A stretch of 7,026 nucleotides of DNA from Bacteroidota bacterium. Lineage in GTDB: Bacteria; Bacteroidota; Bacteroidia; Chitinophagales; UBA2359. Positions 1 to 6,986 of this stretch are shown here, piece after piece. Every line of letters starts with the position of its first letter. Position 1 is the first letter of the stretch. Made by a program: the position numbers and the translations under genes. Below the pieces are notes generated by a model. That model was not told the DNA's origin. It saw only the letters and a list, made by a program, of their open reading frames with translations, and did no database searches. The DNA is taken from assembly GCA_020627525.1 (NCBI GenBank), contig JAHDGP010000246.1, forward strand, positions 1-7,026. Reading direction: 5' to 3'.

Positions 1-1
1 C

Positions 2-1054
2 TATAATTCACTGGGAATTGAAGACAAAGAGATTTATGAAAAATCTAAAATTGCACTTGAATTTTATGAAGGTGCATTGATTGCACTTGATGAGTTAAAG
101 TTGCAAGGTTTTAAAGTAAATGTTAATATTCATGATACAGAAGGTAGCGGCGAAATTGTTAAAAGAATTTTGGAATTGCCCGAAATGCAAACTGTTGATT
201 TGATAATTGGACCTGTTTACAACAAACCGTTAATGGCTGCTAGTGAATATTGCAAAAGAAACAAGACTTACATAGTTAGTCCACTTTCACCCAAAACGAG
301 CTTTGTAACAGATAATCCATATTACTTGAATATGAGTTCTACTTTGGATACACATTGTGATTACTTATATGATCATATTTTGAGCAAAAATTATGCGGAT
401 GCATACGTTATTCATCAGGATAAAAAAAATGAAATGAATATTGCTAAGAAGTTTTTAAGTAAACATCCTGTCAATACTTCTTTTGAAAGCTCATTTACAA
501 AGTTTAACGACTTCCTTTATATAAAAAAAGAATATCCAAATATTAAAGAAAGATTGGTCGAATACAAAGAAAATGTCTTTATTGTTTGTTCCAACAATGA
601 GTTTTTTGTCAATGACATTTTGAGCAAATTGTACGCTTATAAAAACAATTACGATATTGTGATATATGGAATGCCAAATTGGTATAAATTTGAGAATATT
701 GATCCAGAATATTTTGAAGAGTTAGATATTTCATTTACCAATAATTATTTTCAGAATAGAAACAATCCGGATGCTCAGTTTTTTGAAATTACTTATTACA
801 ATAAGATGAACAAACCTTCAACTCAATATGCGAATATTGGTTTTGATGTCATTACTTATTTTGGCAAACTGTTAATGGAATATCCAGATGATGATTTTGA
901 GTATGCCATCAACAATGTAAATAAAACGGGAACATTTATGGGTTTCAATTTAAAACCAATCTATTCTGACTCAACAGGCAACATAAATTTATATGAGAAT
1001 AAATACCTGCATTTACTCAATTACGACGATTATATTTTACAAAAAGCAGAATAG
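2..1054 (+). CDS. Periplasmic-binding-protein-fold (ABC substrate-binding-like) protein, 5' partial
   Basis: The frame is open from base 2 to the TAG at 1052-1054. A start at the TTG at 77 would be false, because the 25 codons before it continue the same protein (EKSKIALEFYEGALIALDEL). That stretch matches the 'FYEGA.lALd.L' helix near the start of type 1 periplasmic binding folds. Further fold signs are a DT on a strand end (NVNIHDTEG), the hinge-like VDLIIGPVYN, and IVSPLSPKTS followed by NPYYLNMSS. In Bacteroidota such domains often follow LysM repeats in envelope proteins related to LivK-type amino-acid receptors. Any signal peptide or LysM repeats would lie left of the window. The ligand cannot be told, and no transporter subunit genes are visible, so a role in sensing or in the cell wall is as likely as transport. 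The next reading frame overlaps its end by up to 62 bases. Confidence 0.75.
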   Translation, partial: YNSLGIEDKEIYEKSKIALEFYEGALIALDELKLQGFKVNVNIHDTEGSGEIVKRILELPEMQTVDLIIGPVYNKPLMAASEYCKRNKTYIVSPLSPKTSFVTDNPYYLNMSSTLDTHCDYLYDHILSKNYADAYVIHQDKKNEMNIAKKFLSKHPVNTSFESSFTKFNDFLYIKKEYPNIKERLVEYKENVFIVCSNNEFFVNDILSKLYAYKNNYDIVIYGMPNWYKFENIDPEYFEELDISFTNNYFQNRNNPDAQFFEITYYNKMNKPSTQYANIGFDVITYFGKLLMEYPDDDFEYAINNVNKTGTFMGFNLKPIYSDSTGNINLYENKYLHLLNYDDYILQKAE

Positions 1055-2879
1055 AAATTTTAAGTTTTTTTTTCTTCTTTTTTTAGGAATAATTTTAGCA
1101 AATTGTAAAGCAATTGGTCAACCAGTTGAAATGGAATTAAAGTCTTCCATTCCATTGAGTGGATCTGCTAATGATATTTGGGGGTATACCGATCCATTTG
1201 GAAATGAATATGCTATTGTTGGTTTGGTAGAAGGTGTTGACATTGTAGATATAAATGACCCTGAAAATCCTAAAGTTTTATTTTTTATTGAAGGAAAAAG
1301 AAGCACTTGGAGAGATGTAAAAACGACTCCCAATGGTTATGCATATGTTGTCAATGAATCTGGTGACGGATTGATGATAATTAACCTAAATATGCTCCCT
1401 CAAAAAGTAGAATGGGATTTAGATGCAACTCATTTTTCAAAAGCCCACAATATATATATTGATGAATACAACATCGCTTACATAGCTGGATCCAATAATC
1501 ACAGAGGGTTTATAGCCTTGGACCTAAACAACGATCCACTAAAGCCAGAAAAAATAGGCTTTTATGAAACCTACTGCCACGATATTTATGTAAGGGAAAA
1601 TATCGCTTACACTTCAGAAATTTACAGAGGTGCATTTGGAATCATAGACGTAAGAAAGAAAAGTGAAGTTCCTAAAATTGCTGAACAAAAAACATTTAAT
1701 TCTTTTACGCACAATGTTTGGCCTTCTGAAGATGGTAATTATTTATATACAACAGATGAGGTTTCAAATGGAACGGTGGGGTCATATGACATAAGCGATT
1801 TTAAGGATATTAATGTTTTGGATAATTTCTATTCGAATCAAACAGCATTTGATCCAATTCCTCACAACACCCATGTTAAAGGCAATTATCTCTACACCTC
1901 TCATTATACAGAAGGCATTCAGGTGATTGATGCAACAGACCCTCAAAACTTGAAACTGGCAGAGTTTTACGACACTTATCCAGTTGATACGGTTCCACCG
2001 TTGTTTAGAGGATGCTGGGGGGCATTCCCTTTTCTACCATCTGGAAACATTATATGTTCAGATAGACAAAATGGCTTATTTGTGCTTGGATCTGCTTTTC
2101 TAAATCCAATAAATATTTCTGGTACTGTTAGAGAAAAGTCAACAGGCTTAAAAATAGAAAATGCACGAGTTTCGGAAATTTATCATTACCACGCCACTTA
2201 TTCTGATCAATTAGGCGATTTTCAATTAAATCTTGCATTAGAAGATTTGTCAAAAGAAATAACTGTCATTGTTGAAAAAGAAGGCTTCAAATCAAAAACA
2301 TTTAAAGTTTCAATCGACCCTACTAGATTTAATTCTTATGAATTTCTCTTAGAAAAAGAAACAGTGGAGGAAATAACTTTTTATGATGAATGCAGTGGAC
2401 AAGCATTAGATAGTGTATATGTTGAATTTTATGACAGTACAAATTTCAAAAGGTATTTGAGCAATGAGCTTGGTAAAATCACTGTGGTAAATTCTTTTAC
2501 AGAGGACTATTACTTTGTGACATCGAAAGATACATTTCAAACGCAGGTATTAAGTGCCAATGATATAAACAATGGTTTTGTTAAACTAAAAAGAGTGCAA
2601 ACATGTTTGAGTTCACAAATTTCAGAGAACCCTGTCGTTGCCTTCCCTAACCCAGTAACTGATCAACTAAATATCGGATACAATTACAACTCCAGCCGTG
2701 TGCCTGAGGAGTACATTGTAGAATTGTTTGACATTAATGGAAAAGTGATTTACAAAACAACTTTGAATTCAGACAATGTAAACACAGCATTCAACCTTGG
2801 ACCGTTTAAAGCAGGCATTTATTTTTTGTCCTATTCAACTGATTCTAAAACTGAAAGTATTCGCTTGATAAAATATTAA
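993..2879 (+). CDS. Secreted choice-of-anchor-B (LVIVD-type) beta-propeller protein with T9SS sorting domain
   Basis: The protein has 628 residues if it starts at ATG 993. A signal peptide spans about 15-42: basic KKQNRNFK, hydrophobic FFFLLFLGIILA, and a probable cut after AIG before Q43. Residues 52-366 form a repeat propeller of the choice-of-anchor-B type (SANDIWGY; GVDIVDINDPENP; GIQVIDATDPQNL), with a His-containing motif in most repeats (AHN 151, CHD 195, THN 239, HNTH 291, SHY 303). Residues 373-453 resemble a carboxypeptidase regulatory-like domain (ISGTVREKSTG...A.V). A second beta-rich segment follows at 459-535. Residues 547-628 are a T9SS type A sorting domain (FPNPVTDQLNI; VELFDINGKVIY; GIYFLSY; final IRLIKY). 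It is therefore expected to cross the outer membrane by T9SS and be surface-attached or released. Its molecular function is unknown. ATG 993 is the only ATG before the signal peptide and gives an unusually long n-region. A later non-ATG start such as ATT 1029 is possible. Confidence 0.9.
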   Translation: MRINTCIYSITTIIFYKKQNRNFKFFFLLFLGIILANCKAIGQPVEMELKSSIPLSGSANDIWGYTDPFGNEYAIVGLVEGVDIVDINDPENPKVLFFIEGKRSTWRDVKTTPNGYAYVVNESGDGLMIINLNMLPQKVEWDLDATHFSKAHNIYIDEYNIAYIAGSNNHRGFIALDLNNDPLKPEKIGFYETYCHDIYVRENIAYTSEIYRGAFGIIDVRKKSEVPKIAEQKTFNSFTHNVWPSEDGNYLYTTDEVSNGTVGSYDISDFKDINVLDNFYSNQTAFDPIPHNTHVKGNYLYTSHYTEGIQVIDATDPQNLKLAEFYDTYPVDTVPPLFRGCWGAFPFLPSGNIICSDRQNGLFVLGSAFLNPINISGTVREKSTGLKIENARVSEIYHYHATYSDQLGDFQLNLALEDLSKEITVIVEKEGFKSKTFKVSIDPTRFNSYEFLLEKETVEEITFYDECSGQALDSVYVEFYDSTNFKRYLSNELGKITVVNSFTEDYYFVTSKDTFQTQVLSANDINNGFVKLKRVQTCLSSQISENPVVAFPNPVTDQLNIGYNYNSSRVPEEYIVELFDINGKVIYKTTLNSDNVNTAFNLGPFKAGIYFLSYSTDSKTESIRLIKY

Positions 2880-2881
2880 TT

Positions 2882-3706
2882 TTGAAAATTCAATTTGAAA
2901 ATAAAAATTTAATAGTATTTGAAAGTGCTATTTTCAGAACAAGTAGCATCTTGTTTCACAATGAGGAAATTATTTTTCTCGTTGACCCCAATTATTTGCC
3001 AATAGAAATAGCATTTATTCAAAAGAAAGTAGAAAGTATAAGAAAAAATCAGGCAGTTTATCTACTGTATACCCATTCAGATTACGACCACATTGTCGGG
3101 TCAGAATGTTTTGATGCGGATAAAACAATTGCTTCGCAATTGTTTTCTACTTTCAAAGATAAACAAATGAAAGCCGTTTCGGATTTTGATATTTCTCTAT
3201 ATGTTAAACGTCCTAAAAGACTGAATTTTCCCACAATTTCCAATGTGATTTCTGAAGAGGGTCAAAGCATAAAAACAAACAGTAATACCTTTACCTTTTA
3301 CTTTGCACCAGGTCATACTGCCGATGGTTTGATTACTTTGGTTGAGCCAGAAAATTATTTATTCGTTGGAGATTATCTCAGCAATATCGAATTTCCCTTC
3401 ATTGAAGATTGTCCAATAAAATATCTTGCAACTTTGGATAAAATTGAAAAGATAGTAAATACAAATGATATTCAATTATTGGTTGTAGGACACGGAGACC
3501 ACATTCACACCAAAGAAGAAATGCTACAACGCATTGCAAATTCGCGTGAATACATTAATTTGATTGCGAACATAACAAATGATGAGCTATTCAGTCATTT
3601 TCCAAGAGGGCTTTCAAAAAAATACCCGTTTTTTGAATCTGTGAAAGAACATCATCACAAAAATGTCAAACTGATTCGTGAAAAAATTACAAATAAACAA
3701 GTATAA
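2882..3706 (+). CDS. Metallo-beta-lactamase-fold hydrolase with variant HxDxDH metal motif
   Basis: This 274-residue soluble protein has no signal peptide or membrane segment. It carries the ordered motifs of the metallo-beta-lactamase superfamily: an N-terminal strand pair ending in LVDPN (35), YTHSDYDHIVG with H65, D67, D69 and H70, PGHTADG with H145, VGDYLS with bridging D164, and VVGHGDHIH with H204. The second His of the usual HxHxDH is Asp67. The family hydrolyses thioesters, lactones, phosphodiesters and other esters at one or two metal ions, and the substrate here cannot be told. A glyoxalase II-like or lactonase-like detoxification enzyme is a guess. The TTG start is well supported: there is no ATG between the in-frame stop at 2852 and codon 96, and the N-terminal strands are needed for the fold. 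It begins two bases after the preceding stop, so translation is probably coupled. The tail has a His cluster (EHHHK, 256-260) of unknown meaning. Confidence 0.88.
   Translation: MKIQFENKNLIVFESAIFRTSSILFHNEEIIFLVDPNYLPIEIAFIQKKVESIRKNQAVYLLYTHSDYDHIVGSECFDADKTIASQLFSTFKDKQMKAVSDFDISLYVKRPKRLNFPTISNVISEEGQSIKTNSNTFTFYFAPGHTADGLITLVEPENYLFVGDYLSNIEFPFIEDCPIKYLATLDKIEKIVNTNDIQLLVVGHGDHIHTKEEMLQRIANSREYINLIANITNDELFSHFPRGLSKKYPFFESVKEHHHKNVKLIREKITNKQV
3122..3146 (+). repeat. Perfect 11-bp inverted repeat with 3-base loop inside the hydrolase gene
   Basis: Bases 3122-3132 (AAAACAATTGC) and 3136-3146 (GCAATTGTTTT) are exact reverse complements around a TTC loop. In RNA this would be a short hairpin with three G-C pairs whose 3' arm ends in four U, so it looks like a weak intrinsic terminator. 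It lies inside coding sequence, at about codons 81-89 of the metallo-hydrolase gene. Coding constraint (KTIASQLFS) and chance in AT-rich DNA may explain it, and I see no independent sign that it works. Confidence 0.35.
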
Positions 3707-3726
3707 AATTTATTTAAATAATCTAT

Positions 3727-5091
3727 ATGAAATATATCAGCACCAACCCAAGCACTGGCAAAGTACTGAAAGAATATAAAATTATATCTTCTAAAATATT
3801 AAACGAAAAATTATCGAATGCAAATAGAGCTTTCCAGGAAAATAAAGAGTTAACAATTGAAGATAGATGTAACAGAATTATTCGACTATCTGATTCATTG
3901 GACCAACAAAAAGAAGAGTTAGCAACCTTCATTTCTGTTGAAATGGGTAAACCAATCAAAGAATCAATTGCCGAGGTTGAAAAGTGTAAAAGCATCTGTC
4001 AATATTATGGAGACAATGCAAAAAATTATCTTTCAAATAAGATAATAGAGAGTGGTTTCAGTCAAAGTTATGTTTCGTATGAACCCATCGGAACCGTTTT
4101 AGGGATTATGCCGTGGAACTTTCCTTTTTGGCAAGTATTTCGCTTTGCCGTTCCAGCGATAATGTCAGGAAACAGCGTTCTTCTAAAGCACGCTCCTAAC
4201 GTACCACAATGTGCCAATGAATTGGAATCTCTATTTAGCAAACTAGATTTTCCAGAACATATTTTTCAAAATCTGTTTGCTTCAAACGATCAAGTAAAAT
4301 CCATTATAGAAAATGATGTTGTTCAAGGCATTGCCTTTACTGGAAGCTTGGACACAGGAGAAATAATAGGAAAATTGGCTGGCAAAAACATCAAAAAAAG
4401 TGTTTTGGAACTGGGTGGAAACGATGCATTTATAGTTCTAGCAGATGCCAACTTGAAGGAGGCAGCTGAAAAAGCGGTAAAGTCCAAAATGTTGAATTGC
4501 GGACAAAGTTGTATTGGTGCTAAACGATGGATTGTTGAGGAATCAATTGCCCCTGCATTTATTGAATTGGTGGTCAATAAAATCGAAAATTTAGTACTAG
4601 ACGATCCAAGAAAAAAGAAAACCGATATTGGTCCAATTGCCAGACCAGATTTATTGGAAAAATTGTTATCGCAAATTGAAAAAGCAAAATCAAAAGGGGC
4701 TGTATTTATAACAGGCGGTGAAAAAGTAGAATGCAAAGGCAATTATATTAAGCCAGGTATATTGACCAATATTGATACGGATAATATAGCTTTTCGAGAA
4801 GAATTGTTTGGTCCAATTGCTTGCTTGATCACTGTTGCGGATGAACAAGAAGCACTGCAAGTGGCAAACGATTCGAAGTATGGTCTGGGTGCATCAATTT
4901 GGTCAACAAACATTCCACAAGCTCAAAGAATGGCGGAAAAGCTAAATGTAGGCAATGTATTTATCAATGAAATGGTCGTTTCGAATGTAAATCTTCCTTT
5001 TGGTGGGACTTTAAAATCAGGATATGGCAGAGAGTTGGGAGAATTTGGTATCTTAGAATTTGTAAACATTAAAACGACTGTCATTAAATAA
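3727..5091 (+). CDS. NAD(P)-dependent aldehyde dehydrogenase, succinate-semialdehyde dehydrogenase (Sad/GabD1-like) type
   Basis: At 454 residues this is full length for the shorter GabD1/YneI-like branch of the ALDH superfamily. All core motifs are intact: PWNFP with N131, LLKHAPNVP with cofactor-binding K154, FTGSLDTG (Rossmann-fold turn, 204-211), the general base in LELGGND (E228), the nucleophile in GQSCIGAKR (C262), EELFGP (E359, F361), and LPFGGTLKSGYGRE (423-436). The KHAPNVPQCA and GQSCI-AKR wording is what I recall of this branch. It should oxidise an aldehyde, most likely succinate semialdehyde, to the acid with NAD+ or NADP+ in the cytoplasm. Substrate and cofactor preference are inferred from family resemblance only. 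The ATG at 3727 fits the usual N-terminus (YISTNPSTGKVL). It sits 20 bases after the hydrolase gene in an A/T-only-like leader, and its stop is one base before the MoxR start. No GABA transaminase gene is in view. Confidence 0.92.
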   Translation: MKYISTNPSTGKVLKEYKIISSKILNEKLSNANRAFQENKELTIEDRCNRIIRLSDSLDQQKEELATFISVEMGKPIKESIAEVEKCKSICQYYGDNAKNYLSNKIIESGFSQSYVSYEPIGTVLGIMPWNFPFWQVFRFAVPAIMSGNSVLLKHAPNVPQCANELESLFSKLDFPEHIFQNLFASNDQVKSIIENDVVQGIAFTGSLDTGEIIGKLAGKNIKKSVLELGGNDAFIVLADANLKEAAEKAVKSKMLNCGQSCIGAKRWIVEESIAPAFIELVVNKIENLVLDDPRKKKTDIGPIARPDLLEKLLSQIEKAKSKGAVFITGGEKVECKGNYIKPGILTNIDTDNIAFREELFGPIACLITVADEQEALQVANDSKYGLGASIWSTNIPQAQRMAEKLNVGNVFINEMVVSNVNLPFGGTLKSGYGRELGEFGILEFVNIKTTVIK

Positions 5092-5092
5092 A

Positions 5093-6073
5093 TTGGAATT
5101 TACAGAATCCATAATAAGCGATCTACAAAACAAACTCAAGAATCTCAAAAGTGAGATGTCGAAAGTAATTGTAGGACAAGAACGAACTATCGAATCTATT
5201 ATAATTGCGCTTTTGGCTGATGGCAATATTTTACTAGAAGGTGTTCCTGGTTTGGGAAAAACCTTATTAGTAAAAACCTTTGCAAAGTCTGTTAACCTTG
5301 AGTATAAAAGAATTCAATTTACCCCCGATTTAATGCCTTCAGACATAATCGGTACGGACTTGATTAGAGAAAATACTGAAACAGGAAAACGTTACTTTGA
5401 ATTTGTTAAAGGTCCACTTTTTTCTAACATTATTCTAGCTGATGAAATAAATAGAACGCCTCCAAAAACGCAGGCTGCCCTGCTTGAGGCGATGCAGGAA
5501 AAAACGGTTTCTTATGGTGGTAAAATTTTTGAATTAGATAAACCGTACATCATTTTAGCCACTCAAAACCCGATTGAGCAATCAGGGACTTACGATTTGC
5601 CTGAAGCACAAAAAGACCGTTTTTTACTAAAGGTTAATATGGATTATCCAACGGAAGAAAGTGAGTTAAAAATTTTATCCAATGATTATGAAGGTGAATT
5701 GAACAAAATTGACTCTGTAATAAATGCAAGTGATGTATTAAACTGTCAAAAAGCTGTTAAACAAATTCACATCAATCCAGAACTAACTTCGTTGGTAAAT
5801 ACTTTGGTAAGAAACACTCGTCCAAACAATTCTAAATTAGAATTTGTAAACAATTGGATTCAGTTTGGAGCTGGACCCAGGGCTGGGCTTGCATTGGTTA
5901 TCTGTGCGAAAGCGAAGGCTTTTTTAAATGGACGATTAGCCGTTATAAAGCAAGATATAATTGATTTAATCGAACCTGTGCTACAACACAGAATCGTTTT
6001 AAGCTTTGAAGCGGAATCTGATAATATTTCTAAAAAAGAAGTCCTAGAAAAATTAATTGCCTCATTGAAATAA
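5093..6073 (+). CDS. MoxR family AAA+ ATPase
   Basis: This 326-residue protein has the complete MoxR (AAA_3) layout: KVIVGQE (24-30), Walker A GVPGLGKT (50-57), the family stretch QFTPDLMPSDIIG (75-87), Walker B LADEINR with D117 and E118, the conserved TPPKTQAALLEAMQE helix, sensor 1 ATQNP (N159), DLPEAQKDRF with arginine finger R176, and sensor 2 in GAGPRAG (R263). The C-terminal lid ends HRIVLSFEAE. MoxR proteins are thought to act as ATP-driven chaperones that insert metals or remodel partners carrying von Willebrand-type domains; the DUF58 gene and Bat-like gene that follow supply such partners. The start is TTG 5093, since no ATG lies between the in-frame stop at 5063 and codon 22 (ATG 5156), and starting there would remove the usual 25-30 residues before VIVGQ. 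It lies one base after the dehydrogenase stop. Confidence 0.95.
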   Translation: MEFTESIISDLQNKLKNLKSEMSKVIVGQERTIESIIIALLADGNILLEGVPGLGKTLLVKTFAKSVNLEYKRIQFTPDLMPSDIIGTDLIRENTETGKRYFEFVKGPLFSNIILADEINRTPPKTQAALLEAMQEKTVSYGGKIFELDKPYIILATQNPIEQSGTYDLPEAQKDRFLLKVNMDYPTEESELKILSNDYEGELNKIDSVINASDVLNCQKAVKQIHINPELTSLVNTLVRNTRPNNSKLEFVNNWIQFGAGPRAGLALVICAKAKAFLNGRLAVIKQDIIDLIEPVLQHRIVLSFEAESDNISKKEVLEKLIASLK

Positions 6074-6079
6074 TTCCAG

Positions 6080-6967
6080 ATGAAAAATATTCCTTCATCC
6101 AATTTTAATAAAAACGAGCTTTACAATACAGTAAAGGGTTTGAAATTGCTTGCAAAATATTTTTCTAAAAGTTTTATCAATGGTGCGAATAAGAGTTTGT
6201 TGTTGAATGAAGGAATGGAGTTTAGCCAATACCGTTCTTATCAAGCTGGTGATGATATAAAAAAAATTGATTGGAAAATTTTTGGTCGTTCTGATAAGTT
6301 ATACATCAAAGAATCGCAAAAATATGTTCAAACAAATATTCATTTTGTTCTGGATGCAAGCAACTCAATGAATCAGGTGGAAAATGACATTTCCAAGTTT
6401 CAATTTGCAAAAGCAATGATTGCCACCCTCGCCTATCTTGGAGATATGCAAAAAGACAGTTTGAGCTTTAGCATTGTAAATCAAAATATTTTATCTAAAA
6501 AATTTAAAACATTGGATTCTTTTCTTCATTCACTTGCAATACAAAAAGCAAATGATAAATGGTCCTCACAAAATTTGTCACTTAACGCTAAGCAGAAAAC
6601 CTTGTATATATATTTTACCGATTTTTATGAGCAAAATAACGAAATTGAGCACAGTGTTTTAAACAATGTAAACAAAAACGCTGAATCTATTGTTTTTCAT
6701 TTAATCAGTAACAACGAACTAAACTTTAACTATGCCAAAAATACTTCTTTTGAGGATTTGGAAACTGGTGAAATCATAAATGTAAATGCAGCTCAAATCA
6801 AAGAGCATTTTACAAAAGAAATAAATAACAAAATTGCTTATTTAAAAGATAAATTTAACTCTAAAAAAATTCATTACGAAAAGCTCAATTTGAATTTTAA
6901 CATCAATCAACAGATAAAAACTTTTTTAAAAAAGCGTAGTAAGTTAGTCCGGTTTGTAAATCTATAA
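6080..6967 (+). CDS. DUF58 domain-containing protein (VWA-like partner of MoxR)
   Basis: This 295-residue protein is the short, soluble Bacteroidota type of DUF58 protein with no visible membrane segment. The diagnostic DUF58 signature is complete at 44-78: EGMEF, YRSYQAGDD, IKKIDWKIFGRSDKLYIKE. It is followed by a von Willebrand A-like domain whose first strand carries an intact MIDAS-type metal motif (LDASNSM; D92, S94, S96). The strand YIYFTDFYE places T180 and D181 where a further MIDAS residue would be expected. The C-terminus is lysine-rich and ends in FLKKRSK, common in this family. It starts at ATG 6080, six bases after the MoxR stop, so the two are almost surely co-expressed and probably form an ATPase-partner pair. 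A role in envelope integrity, stress tolerance or metal-cofactor assembly is known only for relatives, and the specific client is unknown. Confidence 0.93.
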   Translation: MKNIPSSNFNKNELYNTVKGLKLLAKYFSKSFINGANKSLLLNEGMEFSQYRSYQAGDDIKKIDWKIFGRSDKLYIKESQKYVQTNIHFVLDASNSMNQVENDISKFQFAKAMIATLAYLGDMQKDSLSFSIVNQNILSKKFKTLDSFLHSLAIQKANDKWSSQNLSLNAKQKTLYIYFTDFYEQNNEIEHSVLNNVNKNAESIVFHLISNNELNFNYAKNTSFEDLETGEIINVNAAQIKEHFTKEINNKIAYLKDKFNSKKIHYEKLNLNFNINQQIKTFLKKRSKLVRFVNL

Positions 6968-6986
6968 AATTTAAAATAATTAAACC

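Noticed and set aside
50..90. Direct repeat ATTGCACTTGA at 50-60 and 80-90
   Set aside because: Both copies encode the helical Ile-Ala-Leu-acidic pattern of the same protein. It is an isolated pair 30 bases apart, explained by coding sequence.
1095..1107. Possible lipoprotein box (LANC, Cys38) in the propeller protein
   Set aside because: Asn just before the Cys is atypical for lipoprotein processing, and T9SS cargo normally uses a standard signal peptidase I site, for which AIG before Q43 fits.
1118..1333. Minus-strand open frame opposite the propeller gene
   Set aside because: It lies wholly inside a well-supported gene, and its translation shows no recognisable domain.
3707..3726. A/T-rich 20-base gap before the ALDH gene as a promoter
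   Set aside because: It lacks the TAnnTTTG -7 and TTG -33 pattern known for Bacteroidota promoters at proper spacing, and such A/T-rich leaders are ordinary translation start contexts in this phylum.
3723..3995. Minus-strand open frame opposite the start of the aldehyde dehydrogenase gene
   Set aside because: It is a shadow of the conserved ALDH frame, with Ser/Leu/Phe-rich low-complexity translation typical of antisense frames in AT-rich genes.
4323..4742. 139-codon minus-strand open frame opposite the ALDH active-site region
   Set aside because: The + strand here encodes the catalytic Glu and Cys motifs. The antisense translation has no family signature, and there is no room for its own regulatory region.
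5860..6102. Minus-strand open frame across the MoxR-DUF58 junction
   Set aside because: It mirrors the conserved MoxR sensor 2 and lid region and has no recognisable product.
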